A stretch of 64,000 bases of DNA from positions 23,242,046 through 23,306,045 of the forward strand of contig NC_081547.1 in assembly GCF_901000735.1 (NCBI RefSeq). Direction: 5' to 3'. Shown one piece after another: positions 1 to 11,092 of the stretch (the stretch's first letter is position 1; every line of letters begins with the position of its first letter). Made by a program: the position numbers and the translations under genes. This DNA comes from Corylus avellana (Eukaryota > Streptophyta > Magnoliopsida > Fagales > Betulaceae). Below the pieces are notes generated by a model, which ran no database searches, had not been told where the DNA came from, and saw only the letters and a program-made list of their open reading frames with translations.

Positions 1-83
1 TCTGCACAAGAGGGAGAAAGGAGATTCGAACTAGTGACCTCTACTTCATTAAGTGTGGTCCCAGCCGATTGAGCTACCTCTTA
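1..83 (-). repeat. tRNA-derived SINE (5' part), inserted in a gypsy LTR
   Basis: Read on the minus strand, this stretch has the two halves of a Pol III internal promoter. The box A-like TAGCTCAATCGGCTGGGA is near 58-75 and the box B-like AGTTCGAATCTC is near 25-36. The same sequence recurs at 4523-4606, so it is a dispersed repeat and not a tRNA gene; no cloverleaf can be drawn. It sits between parts of an LTR that is uninterrupted at 1789-2095, so it jumped into that LTR. The tail lies outside the window. Confidence 0.75.
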
Positions 84-860
84 GAGACTGCAATACGGCA
101 TCTGTGTGTTATTTATAGAGTTAAATGAAGCTTAATATGGAAATAAGCAAATAAGCAAACAAGCAATCGTCTATAGAAGGAAATAAGCGTAACGCCCAAG
201 CAAAAGGAAATCATAAAGATTTGGGGATATTTTGGGGATCCTATCATCTCACTGCCCTTCAAAACAACCTTGTCCTCAAGATTGATTATTAATGAAACAC
301 GTCTTCAATCCCATCCTCAATCCCATGGTGGCCACCATGTCTTTATTAAATTCAATGCCACAAGAATAAAGCGCAAAAGAAAATGAACCTTAGGAAATAT
401 TGCAATATTGCTCGTTTTATCATATGAGAACCATAGAAGAATTTTGAATCGATATTACTCTTCCGAGGCATGTCTTGGACCCTCACAATTTAGAGCAAGC
501 ATTTCTTTGCAGTCATTAGACTTTGTTGTATCAATTCCTTTCCAATAAAGTCTTGCCAAATCAGTTTATAACTTACTTCGTCATCAAATTGTAGAGATGA
601 TATCTCAGCTACTTCGTTATCCATTTGGACCCTACACACACCAAGAATAATTTATCTTCCTTGTCCAACACCGGATCCATGATCTCCTTTATATTAGGAT
701 AGTTATCAATGTTGGAGATGTCTAAAAATCATAATGGAAAGAACTCCAAATTCAAAGCGTTTACATTTGCCACCATTGACTCTTCTGACATGGTAGGAGT
801 TTTGCAAGTTAGTTTAGAAGATGAAATGTCTTTGCCCATTTGGTTTATCGGCTACTTTGA

Positions 861-1232
861 CTATTTAGCAAGTTTTCTTGCTGAGTCTCTCCTCGCTCCT
901 TGCAAATGAAATAGTAGCTCTGATGGTTCAGGTCGTTGAGCCTTGACTTCTCGTTGGATTTCTAGCCAAAGTCCTGTAACGAATGTCTCTATTATCCGTA
1001 CTTCGAACCAATTATAAGAGTGATCTGATAAGTTTATGTATTCCTCAACTGTTAATGTTTGCCAAATTTTTGCCAACTCAGATGTCAATGTTATTGAACT
1101 TAGAATAGCCAAATCGGGGAGCTTCCATATATTCTTGCTCTCTTGGTGAGCATATTTTTGAAGAAACTGGACTTCCAACTGACTTAAAATTAATCTCTCA
1201 CTTGCCAAGGGCTTGTTTGATAAAGTCATCAA
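861..1232 (-). pseudogene. Gag-like remnant of the gypsy relic
   Basis: An open stretch of about 120 codons contains FVTGLWLEIQREVKAQRP. This resembles the Ty3/gypsy gag signature in which 'F(I/V)xGLxxEIxxEV' is followed by a proline-containing helix. No zinc knuckle or downstream pol domain follows before the LTR. It is a truncated capsid-region fragment of the surrounding element and is not expected to be functional. Confidence 0.6.
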
Positions 1233-1788
1233 TCAATTCCGGAGAATTGGACTCCCAATTGACTAATTTCATCTTCTCTAAACCCAAATAGGGATAAACG
1301 AGAATAGGGATATCTCTAAATCTGTATAGGGGTAAGAAACCAAACTTGTAGCCAAATACCCTTCTTCTTCCTCATCCAACACACGCACATCGCAAATCAC
1401 GAGCACCATCACCTTCAGCCGCATCGCCACCTAGTTCACAGCCACCGAGACAACTTCGAGCAACCTTCACGCATGGCAAACTGCCTCCCACAACCACACA
1501 ACACCAAAGGCGAAAAAACACCCTCAATCACCCTTGGACAGCCACGATACATAACTGTAACTCTTCCACGCCAAAATCAGACCACCATCGCACACGCACA
1601 ACACTCACTTTGCAAAGCTGAGTCTCACAACCTCTTGACAGTGTCACCATGCTGTCTAATACCACCAAATCAGCACCTCAATTCAAACACTACAAACTTC
1701 GGGGGTTTTTTTTTTTTGTTTTCATGAGCTTAAAGGAAACAAGGAAAATAAGAAAAATGACAGGAAATCGAACTGCTCTGATACCAAA

Positions 1789-2095
1789 TGATAGAAATCC
1801 AAAGGTTTCTATCGATAAAAAGACATAATACAGAAATTAAAGGGACAATTGACCACTTCAAGGGAATCGAGCCTCCAATGACCACTTCGAGGGGGTCAGG
1901 CCTCCACAAATTGTTTATCGCAATTGATTGAAATTATTCTCTTTGATGGATTCACCATACGGCATCTAGAGGGTAAATAAAGCTTAATATGGAAATAAGT
2001 GTAATAAACAAGTAATTGTCTATAGAAGAAAATAAGCATGGCACCCAACAAAAAGGAAATCAGGAAGATTTGGGGATATTTTGGGGATCCTATCA
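1789..2095 (-). repeat. 5' LTR of the gypsy relic
   Basis: This 307-bp LTR begins TGATAGGATCC and ends TTTCTATCA on the minus strand. It is separated by 2 bp from the tRNA-Met primer site at 1775-1786. The segment near 1955-2095 aligns to 90-246, which identifies the pair. Confidence 0.75.
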
Positions 2096-2946
2096 CTAAC
2101 ATGGACCATGGAATTGTTTATCTTAATTCATATGTTGACTATTATACAATTAGAACTACAAATTATTATTAATTTTTTTTATTAGTGCAATTAGAACTTC
2201 AAATTATACACGAGTGACAATAATGGGAGACATGAATAAGCAATCTGGAGACATTTCAAGTTCTCAGTTCTAGAGTACCAAAGACACGCATCATGACTGG
2301 ATTCAAAAATCTTAAAGTAACAGTTTCCAAAATGCTCCGAGACATGCTTCTAATTCTACCATAATTAGACAAAATTAGACATTCTTACATAATATTAAGA
2401 ACCGGATTCTCATGGCCAACAACTGTTGTAACTGTTCTACATTCAAAACTCCTAAATAAGTTGAATACAAAGACATGATCATAGCCCATGATATTGTAGC
2501 TGATACACGTCCAATAAATCTTATTGTAGTAGTAAATTATGAGACAGAGATCCCTTATCTTTTTCTTTAGTGCCCTGTTGAGGGAAAAATGCTATATTTT
2601 CTAGTGGTAGTTAAACTTCAACAAGGCGAGCAAAAGAGAAAAATATAAAAAATAAAAAAAGATGTTAATGTGTAAAATTTTGATTCTCTGGCATTTCCCT
2701 CACCAGAAACAACCGTTCCCAATAGTTCCTTGGGGTTATATTTTTTGTGCACAAGTGCTCAAAGCCAACACTATATCCATTTCAGGGCAGATATACATAT
2801 AAAGAAGACATTCTAACTAAACTTGCAAAAACAGGAAGAAGGAAATAGAAAGACTCCAGATACTAATTCGATAAAACTCAAAATTTATAAAATCAAATCT
2901 AAAAAGAAGAAAGGGGAAATTTTTTTGTAAGTTACAAGGATCTTAC
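2096..2946. other. Probable TLP8 intron sequence
   Basis: AT-rich sequence between the gypsy relic and TLP8 exon 2. I found no exon of the tubby family and no clear repeat in it. The next TLP8 exons must lie below position 1, so the intron would contain the whole gypsy relic, unless the relic truncates the gene. Confidence 0.4.
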
Positions 2947-3617
2947 ATTGGTATAAAGAGAGTATAGAGTACCCCCATCTAGTCCCTCTGGCGATGCTTC
3001 TTTCATAATTACACAAGTACACCTTCCTACATCCAGTGGCAATGGCCTACACAACAAAGACCTGACCAAGCAAACTCAAAAATTAAATTAAATGAGTAAA
3101 AAAATATATATTTATTTGCATCAAAAGCCCAAAAGGGTATACAGAAAACCAACCTATTAGGCAATGTTGACCAAGAAGAAGCTGGAGCGGCCTCTGAATC
3201 CGAGTAGTCCCAAATTTTCAAAGAACTTGAAGTCTCCGACTCGGCCGGGTCCCAAATCTTAGACCCAAAAGATTTATCGGGCTCGTTCATTTGCATGCAA
3301 AACTGAAGCGAGGAGGGCTTCAAGACCCTCCCGTTCGTAGAGAAAGACTTGATATTCGTGAACCGCTTGGGCGCAGAAGCAGACCCATTTGCGGGTACCA
3401 CATTCTCTTTGTCACCGCCAAAAAAGACAGCCTTTTCATTCTGTTTCCTGTTGGGCACGGCGTTCTCTTTGTTGTCAGTGAATATACGTGGGGTTGAGGA
3501 GACGCCCCCGCCGCCATCGCTGCAGCTACGGTTGTGTTTGAGCTCGTTGAGAGGATTTACATAGAGGGAGTTGTACGAGGATTGCCGTGGCATTGAGGAT
3601 TTCTTGCAACTACTCAT
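2947..3617 (-). CDS. TLP8: Tubby-like protein 8, first two exons (partial)
   Basis: Exon 1 is 3617-3154 (ATG at 3617; the preceding TTG is not a start) and exon 2 is 3061-2947. They splice in phase through AG/G with GT and AG borders. The protein starts MSSCKKSSMPRQSS. It has a low-complexity N-terminus with KEN motifs (DNKENAVP, DKENVVP), then KIWDYSDSEAAPASSWSTLP and LLCRPLPLDVGRCTC, ending ...GGTLYSLYTN. From knowledge of the family this matches the start of the tubby C-terminal barrel in plant TLP8 proteins, which lack the F-box of other plant TLPs. The tubby domain binds phosphoinositides in other family members; a role here is inferred. The remaining domain (about 200 residues) is not in the window. 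Confidence 0.85.
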
Positions 3618-4190
3618 CAAAATTTCTAGTCTTATTACTGATTTGATTTGAATGCTGGAGTGTTGGGTTGGTTTCGGGAAATGTTTTAATGGGGTTCTGT
3701 AGATTTCTTGAAATCAGTCACAGTTGCGCAGAGAGAGACAGAGGAAAAATTTTGAATGAACTGTGATGCTCTGGGAAGGAGTTTCTGGTTTCTTGTTTGT
3801 GTGCTTGAAATGGTAGCTGCAATTTGTTGGGTGGGCCTCAATGATGATGTGGAGCAGGTAAAAACAGGTAATGGACCCCAGCTGTGTGGATTCGAGGCAA
3901 CTGATGGGATCGAAGGATGTTTTGAATTTGAATGGGCATTGGGAAATGTGAAGGTTTTTGTTTTGTTTTCGGATGGTGGGAGTGGGAATTAGTGCGTTTT
4001 ATGTATGTGTGTGTTTGTTTGTTGGGGCCAACGGTAACTATTCAAACTCTTTTTGACTTTTTTGTGTTTGTGTTTGTGCGTGCCGGAGACTGTATGGGGG
4101 GTTTGACTCGAAAAGAGATTTTAGAAAGAGCGACGAGCGGGAAGCATTGATTTGAACTTGGAGTAGTAGCTGTGTCCCTTCTAGAGATTT
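3618..4190. other. TLP8 upstream region
   Basis: This would hold the 5' UTR and promoter of TLP8 on the minus strand, up to a 100-N gap. The short ORFs here are not convincing. I see no definite TATA box or other regulatory site. Confidence 0.4.
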
Positions 4191-4290
4191 NNNNNNNNNN
4201 NNNNNNNNNNNNNNNNNNNNNNNNNNNNNNNNNNNNNNNNNNNNNNNNNNNNNNNNNNNNNNNNNNNNNNNNNNNNNNNNNNNNNNNNNN
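4191..4290. other. Assembly gap, 100 N
   Basis: Exactly 100 N, the conventional placeholder for a gap of unknown length. Confidence 0.95.
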
Positions 4291-4492
4291 GCCATATCTA
4301 AGTAAAATAGGCAAAATAACAATATCAAAAGTTACCTATTATTTAAAATAAGGGCAAAAGTGGGAAAAAAAAAAAGGAATTACACATGACTTGCACATGA
4401 TTGTTGACTGTCAATTTTAACCCCTTTGACTGATGAAATAGAAATTTTTATGACGCTATAGTTAATGGGGCAAAAGGTAATTACCCCTTAGT

Positions 4493-4606
4493 ATTTTTTT
4501 TTTTTTTGTTTTTTTTTTTTTTGACATGTCTTAACAAGAGGGGGGAGAAGGATTTGAACTAGTGATCTCCACTTTATTAAGTGTGGTCCCAACCGATTGA
4601 GCTACT
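4493..4606 (-). repeat. tRNA-derived SINE with poly(A) tail
   Basis: On the minus strand the order is box A-like TAGCTCAATCGGTT (about 4604-4591), box B-like AGTTCAAATC (4560-4551), a C/T-rich stretch, TTAAGACATGTC, then an A-rich tail seen as T runs at 4493-4522. It is the same family as 1-83. The tail and the tRNA-like head together mark a retroposed SINE. A target duplication was not found by eye. Confidence 0.75.
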
Positions 4607-5303
4607 TTTTTGAGGAGCAAAATACATGACATAGCAAAAACTTGCCTCAAAATAGATCGTTATCAAATGCAATCTTTCCTAACCTCACCCAATTGAAAGC
4701 AAAATGCATTTATTAGTCATTGTTAGAAAAAACAAAAATATATTAAAACGTATGCATGCACATTTTATTTGCTTGATAGTTTACATTTTTGCTTAAAAAA
4801 AAAAAAAACAATTTCTCACTCAACAGCATGCATGAAGTAATGGTTTGCTAGTTTTTCAAAGCCGAAGTTGATCTTCGGTAATCATTTCTTTGAAACATGT
4901 TAGGACAACATAATTGAACACTTGGGTGAAAATCAGGACCCAATAATTGACATTTAATGATACCTACAATTTTGGAATTCACATAAAATGAGGATTTCAA
5001 AATGAAAATTGTACTTCATGGTCAACATGCAAATTTTTGCATTCCAGAAATTTGAACCAAAAATTTTTACAAAATCGAAAAAACCTAATTTCAAAACAAA
5101 TCCAAAAAAAGTGTCATCCAAACAAGGATATTGGTAAAATTTTTTGAACTTTCTTATCAGTTGAGTGGATTACTTGGGATTGGACTAAGTGGATCAACTA
5201 GGGGATGGTTGGCTATGTACCTCGCCTAAGGCAACCAGGTTGTACACGATTTCCTTCTAGATGCACAAATCCTATCAGGCTTTATGACTTGATGTATAAT
5301 CAT
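4607..5303. other. Intergenic, no feature recognised
   Basis: AT-rich DNA with poly(A) runs. I see no gene or repeat I can name. Confidence 0.4.
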
Positions 5304-5311
5304 ATATTATG

Positions 5312-6254
5312 CAGGGGCGGAACTAGGATTTGAGGTATGGGGTGATGGAATTTTTTTTTTTTTTTTTTTTTTGGGTTGGGGAAATGGACGGACTCGTATA
5401 AATACAAAAGCATATAGATACACATAATCTCTTTATATGTATGTTTGTATAAAATAAAAGCATAGAAGTGTTACATCAAATCTCATGGCATCACAAATAC
5501 ATAATAATATAAAAAACTAGCAAAATAGCGTAGAATAAAAAAAAATTAAAAAAAAACTAGCAAAATAAATTAAACACGATTTATAGGGTCTAAGAAAAAA
5601 AGTACCTTTGAGTGTTAACTATTTTTCGTAACAATCCCCACAAGCCCCAAATAACAAGAAGAGAAATGCTAAAAGTCGAGTCAAACAATGGTGCAATTAT
5701 AAATGATTAAACCATTTAATTTGTGATGTCAAAACAAATATTATAAACCTAAATGATGTCAAAATAACTATTCAAAAAATTGATTGTTGGCTTTTTTTTT
5801 TTTTTTTTTGATTGTTGGTTAGAAGCTACTCAAAGATCCCAAACCATTTAACTTTTTCATTCACATATTCAATCAAAGTCCTAAATCCAATTGAGTTTTT
5901 AATTAGAAGCGAACTAGAATATAGAGGGAAACTAAATGAATTGGGTATTTTAGGTTTTTTATATTGAAGGAGGGGGCAAAGTTTTTTTTAAAATAAAATA
6001 AAAAAAGAAATAAAGGGAAAACAAATATTATTTTTTTCCGAGGAGCAAACTATAAAAAATAATTCAAATGGACACATATATTATTTTGGGGGAGCAAAAC
6101 TAAGAAAAAAAATTAAAAGGGGATACAAATATTATTTTGGGGGGACAAAATATCATTTTAGAGGGACAAATTTATAAAATGGGTAGATTTTTAAGGCAAT
6201 TTAAGAAAAATTGGAAAGAATGTCCCCCCAACACAAGCTGTAGGTCCGCCCCTG
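5312..6254. mobile_element. Non-autonomous hAT-type TIR element (943 bp)
   Basis: The left end starts CAGGGGCGGAACTAG and the right end is the inverted GTAGGTCCGCCCCTG. The element is flanked by a perfect 8-bp direct repeat ATATTATG (5304-5311 and 6255-6262). An 8-bp duplication with a CAGGG-type terminus is characteristic of hAT elements. The interior is AT-rich with no transposase ORF, so it depends on a transposase in trans. Confidence 0.85.
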
Positions 6255-6262
6255 ATATTATG

Positions 6263-8145
6263 CATACTTGTACAACATGTGTTTGTCTTTCCATGTAAAG
6301 AAACATTGTTGCATATATGATTTTATTATGATGTTTTTAAATGATGGAGTTCATTGCATAACAGTGTTTCATACATGATCTACTCACTAAACTTGTAAAA
6401 CAAAAAGGGTGTATGTTAAACACTCTCCTGCCCCCAAATATTATTCACCTTATTTTTCAAAAAAATTAACATTAAAATATTTTTACTTTTTATATCATAT
6501 CATTTACTCTTTCCTACTATTAAAATAAATAAATAAATTACTACAAAACAAAACTTTTCTACTTTTGAATACCACTTTTTTACTTTTCTATACTCGATCA
6601 TTACTTTCATATTTCTTTTCACCAAAAAATGAACAATGTCTAGGCGCAGAATGGTGTTTACCAAACAACGCCTTTAACACGTTTTGCAAAGAATCCAATA
6701 CTAGGATTAATGAAGATCCCGAAGTAGATGTGGCTATTAAACGTGATACTATCAACTTTATAGCACTTGAGGACTCATTATTGAATCCCTTAGACCACTC
6801 ATAGGCCAAGGACGCCTCAATGAGAAAAATCAACAGGGTGACACTCCTCCTCCTTGCACACGTAAACAACGAGAAGGGAAAAAGTTATGTGCCGGTTCAA
6901 TAAATGATGGTCATAATCAACTCTTATCGATGATGCGATAATCATGAACCAAGCCTTTGAATTGTCTAATTGGGAAAGAAGGATATTGTGGTTTGATAAG
7001 CAAGGATGTGATTTAACACAACACTTGAAATGTTCATAGAGAGTACACACTGTATGATTTGGCATAGTGACAGTTCACACGAAGGGTTGATAATAGGAGT
7101 GAGCACGAGAGATTATTCAACTAATCCCTTGATTAAAGCCCTACTAATCCCCCTCTCACAAGTTTAGCCATTAATGCTTAGATAAGGTCTTGATCCTTGC
7201 CAGCAACGCTGCACATTTTAGGAAGGAAGCTTAACCCACAAGCATTGCCATTTTTGGGTAATCAGTCTTTTCTTCACATACCCATCACACAAACCATTGC
7301 CCGATGATAATGGGTGAAATTATTGATCCCATTTGCACCACCGCCGAGTGGAAGGATTACTTGTCTATACAAGGCAACCATATCCCAAGAAAAGAAGAGG
7401 TACAAGGTTTTGAACTTAAGCTACCATAATACCAAAATCGCTACCCAAATAAACGCTTTGTTTCCTGAATTGGAATTTACCCTCCTTACTAAGAACCCAA
7501 CCCCAAACCAAATAAAAGCCCCGAACAATCTATATCAAGAAAAAGAAAAGATTGGCATTATCAAACTCAAGTTACTAGCCGAAAAAAATTATCAAACCAC
7601 TTCTCTCTTTTAGACAGAGAAGCTCTCTCTTCTTTCAAGACTTTCCTCCTCCTTGTGAAGCTCTCCACCACCTCTTGTGAGTGCCCCGAAGGAGGGATAG
7701 ATCCTTTTCCATGATAGAATCATACCATTTTTTTTGCACACTTCCTATTTATTGTATTTAAATTTTGCGTTGTATTTTTGTTTGAGTATGTTATGGGAGC
7801 CCACCCCCTCTTAGAGCACTAGCAGCAGCTACTCAATAATTTTTTCTTAATTTAGAGAACAAAATTACTTTTTAATTTTCTATAAAAAAAATACTTCACA
7901 ATAGATTATCTTATTTTTTCCTATACGAATTAAATACTATTTATTTTTATTATTACAACCAATAAGAGAGAATTGTTGGGACATGTGAAGGAGAGGAGAG
8001 ATAATCCATTTTTTATAATTTAATAATGCATTGGGTATCTATAGTGTTTTCCAATGTATTAGAAAACATTATAAATTCTCTTTGATGTTGATTATATTTA
8101 GGACTTCTGATGTGAGTAATTTTTTTTGAGATTTTTCCTAAATAT
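6263..8145. other. Intergenic, unclassified ORF debris
   Basis: AT-rich DNA. Short open stretches at 6640-6900 (both strands) and 7314-7613 (+) may be degraded gene or element pieces, but none matches a family I recognise. From about 7815 the sequence GAGCACTAGCAGCAG begins an AT-rich block resembling a MITE end; no matching right end was found. Confidence 0.35.
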
Positions 8146-8420
8146 ATGGAAGCGAATGAGCTATTGGATGTGTGGGCTGCTAGTGCTTTTATTTATTTAT
8201 TTATTTTTTATGAAACCATTTTTCTCCATTTTATTAGAAAAAGAAAAAAGGTAGTTGCAAAAATAAGAATCAAAATTTACTCAACAACCCTCGTGGATAA
8301 AGCGATAGGGGATTGGCATAAAACGAGTGGCTTCTCCTCCTCCATTTTGTCAATTTGCCCTCTCTCAACAAACAAAAGCCTAAACCCACAACAAATCCAT
8401 GGCCCCAACCACTCTTAGCC

Positions 8421-8591
8421 ATGGCCAACACACTCTCACTCTCACTCTGTAGCTCTCTCCGACTCCAACTTGCAACACCCACTCGGAGATACGCCGCCGG
8501 CAGACTCAGAACCATGGCCACGGCCACCCCCACTATCAAGCTGGCCCCAGCCGTAATTGTTGGCGGCGGACGGGTCGGGAGGGCCTTGAAG
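8421..8591 (+). CDS. Organelle-targeted Rossmann-fold NAD(P)-binding protein, first exon (partial)
   Basis: Fifty-seven codons from ATG 8421 to the gap. Residues 1-31 are rich in Ser, Leu, Arg and Thr with almost no acidic residues, typical of a chloroplast or mitochondrial transit peptide. A second in-frame ATG at 8514 begins MATATPTIKLAPA. This leads into AVIVGGGRVGRALK, a dinucleotide-binding glycine motif (GGGxxG) at residues 45-57. I associate this opening with plant Rossmann proteins of the ketopantoate-reductase-like group, but too little is present to be sure. The first start gives an imported form; the second could give a cytosolic form. The gene is lost at the gap, beyond which lies copia sequence on the other strand. 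Confidence 0.6.
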
Positions 8592-8691
8592 NNNNNNNNN
8601 NNNNNNNNNNNNNNNNNNNNNNNNNNNNNNNNNNNNNNNNNNNNNNNNNNNNNNNNNNNNNNNNNNNNNNNNNNNNNNNNNNNNNNNNNNN
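8592..8691. other. Assembly gap, 100 N
   Basis: It separates a host-gene first exon from a truncated copia element on the opposite strand. The join is therefore a scaffold link and not continuous sequence. Confidence 0.95.
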
Positions 8692-8751
8692 AAGGAGAAT
8701 ATGACCAGCACTTGTATGCAAGTGAAATACTGAATGATCTGTCTGACATTG

Positions 8752-10872
8752 CTAAAGACCAAACTCCATAACTGCTGCTGAGAACTTCCCAAACCATGCC
8801 CGTGGAAATTGCTTGAGACCGTACAAAGCCTTTTTCAATTTACAGACACAACCCTGATACTCCCCCTGAGCAACAAACCCAGGTGGTTGCTCCATATAAA
8901 CTTCCTCGTGCAGATCCCCATGTAAAAAGGCATTTTTGACATCCAATTGAAATAAGGGCCAAGCCAAATTAGAAGCCAAAGAAATAAGAATACGGACGGA
9001 GGAGATTTTGGCAACTGGAGAAAATGTCTCATCATAATCAATACTATATGTCTGTGTATAACCCTTATCAACCAAACGAGCTTTCAACCGTTCAACTGAA
9101 CCATCAGGATTAAACTTAACCGTGTAAACCCATTTACAACCAACATGCTTTTTAGCAGGTGGTAATCGAACAAGCTCCCACGTACCATTTTGATGCAAGG
9201 CCTTCATTTCCAATTCCATAGCTTGCCTCCAACCAGAGTCAGATAAAGCATCATGCATTGTCTTTGGGGTGGAAACAGTAGAAAGATGGGAAATAAAGCA
9301 AGAATAGGAAGGAGACAAAGAACTAGTAGATACAAATTGACAGATAGGATGTGCAGTAATGCAAGAACGTGTACCTTTCCTTAGGGCAATGGGCAAGGAA
9401 ACAGATGCAGGTGGCAGCGGATCCGAAGACGGGATGGATGATGGTGGAGGTGCAGGAGCTGATGGACGTGGCCTACGTGTATAAACCTGGAGAGGAGCAG
9501 AAGAGCATGGAGGCAACACGACAAACTCAGAGAGATATGGAACAGGCAGCGGAACAGACGTGACATTGGGCTCAAGGGTAGACGCTTCGAAAGACGCATC
9601 AACAGGAAAATAGCCAAGAGACTCAACAAATGTGACATCAGCGCTAGTAAAGTAGCGACGAAGAACAGAACTATAACAACGATATCCCTTCTGAGTTGTG
9701 GAATAACCAAGGAAGACACATTTAGTAGAGCGAGGATCAAGTTTATCATAGCCAGGACCCAAGTTATGAACATAGCAAACACACCAAAAAATCTTTAGTG
9801 GTAAGGCAAACGGAGGTGAAAAAGAGTACAAGAGTGAATGAGGAGAAACACCATCTAAGACCGAGGAGGACATTCGATTAATGAGATAACAAGCAATGAG
9901 GACTGCCTCACTCCAAAAATGTTTGGGGACATGCATATGAAACAAGAGACAACGTGCAACATCTAATAAATGACGATTTTTACGTTCAGCCACACCATTT
10001 TGTTGTGGAGTATGAGCACATGAGGTTTGATGGATAATGCCTTTATCAGACAAATAAGTGGCAAAAGAACTAGATGTGTATTCTTTGGCATTATCAGAAC
10101 GTAAGCTACGAATTTTTTGAGAAAATTGAGTCTTAATCATATTACGAAACATTTGGAAGACAGAAAATAACTCGGAACGATTTTTCATTAAAAATAACCA
10201 AGTCATACGGGAAAAATCATCCACGAATGTTACAAAATAATGAAATTTATTGGACTCGATCTTCGTAGGACCCCATACATCAGAATGAACTAACTCAAAA
10301 GGACGAGAAACTCGACTAACAACTCTTGACGGAAAGGAAACACGATGGTGTTTGCCAAGTTGACACGCTTCGCACGACACAGACAACTCATGACGGAGAC
10401 TTGGGACTTGATGCTTCAACGCAGGAAGGGAAGGATGACCAAGGCGACAATGCCACTGAAGAGCTGAACTTGACGACTGCAAAGCATGAGAGGGAAATGA
10501 AGGTGAGAGATCCAGATAATATAGGCCACCAACTTCATGCCCACTACCAATCATCCTCCGCGTCTTGAGATCCTGAAAAATGCACAAAGAAGGATAAAAA
10601 CTAACAGAACAGTTAAGAGCTTTGGTAATTTTACTAATGGATAATAAATTAAACGGAAAACCGGGAACATGTAAAACGGACAACAACTCAATATCTGGAT
10701 TCAGATGTGTATGGCCAGAGCCGGCTACAGTAGAAAGGGAACCATTAGCTAGAGTGACACTGTGGGGTGCAGTGACAGGATGATAATCAGAGAGAGAAGT
10801 AGACGAACCAGTCATATGTTCATTGGCACCGGAATCAATAATCCATGGGAGCGAGTGGAGGATAAGAGACAA
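8752..10872 (-). pseudogene. Copia protease-integrase-RT (element 1), truncated
   Basis: About 700 codons are open. They contain the aspartic protease motif DSGANEHMT, the GAG-pre-integrase HCRLGHPS, an integrase core ([25 protein letters not shown], the D,D,E positions), and an RT N-terminus ([33 protein letters not shown]). A TAG near 8752 replaces a CAG found in the sister element. RT sequence (CQTDHSVFHLH) continues in frame to the gap, but the YVDD box is not reached. Confidence 0.8.
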
Positions 10873-11092
10873 TGAGATGCAGTACCTGATTGAGCAAGAG
10901 TAGCAGTGGAAGTGGAGGTGGCCCGCTTATGAGCCAAAAACTGAGCATACTCATCTTTCAGAATGGATATGAGATCATAATCCGGAGTAGAACTTGAACT
11001 AGCAGGTGGTCTAGAAATAGCTGGAGAATCCTCGAAAGAAACGGCCTGATTGGCAAAACCGGGTGATTTGCCATGTAAATCCCAACAAGAAT

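Larger units (their letters stand above)
1..2095 (-). mobile_element. Internally deleted Ty3/gypsy LTR retrotransposon relic
   Basis: Two related LTRs flank about 1.5 kb. The 5' LTR is 1789-2095 (minus orientation, TGATAGG...CTATCA). The 3' LTR ends at 246 and runs off the window. Next to the 5' LTR, at 1775-1786, is the complement of TGGTATCAGAGC, the initiator tRNA-Met primer site. Just inside the 3' LTR (247-285) the minus strand reads LEDKVVLKGSEM, typical of the end of a gypsy polyprotein, followed by a purine-rich tract. Protease, RT and integrase are missing, and only a gag-like stretch survives. The LTRs differ by many substitutions and indels, so the insertion is old. Confidence 0.75.

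Noticed and set aside
1..83. tRNA gene
   Set aside because: It has box A- and B-like sequences but no acceptor pairing, and the same sequence recurs at 4523-4606 with a poly(A) tail. It is a SINE.
3291..3564. Plus-strand ORFs opposite TLP8 exon 1
   Set aside because: They are antisense shadows of a well-supported coding exon with known family motifs.
3756..4150. Small plus-strand ORFs upstream of TLP8
   Set aside because: No recognisable motif or homology; likely chance frames in the TLP8 5' region.
6565..7065. Possible small protein genes on both strands
   Set aside because: Compositionally unremarkable, overlapping on opposite strands, no family match.
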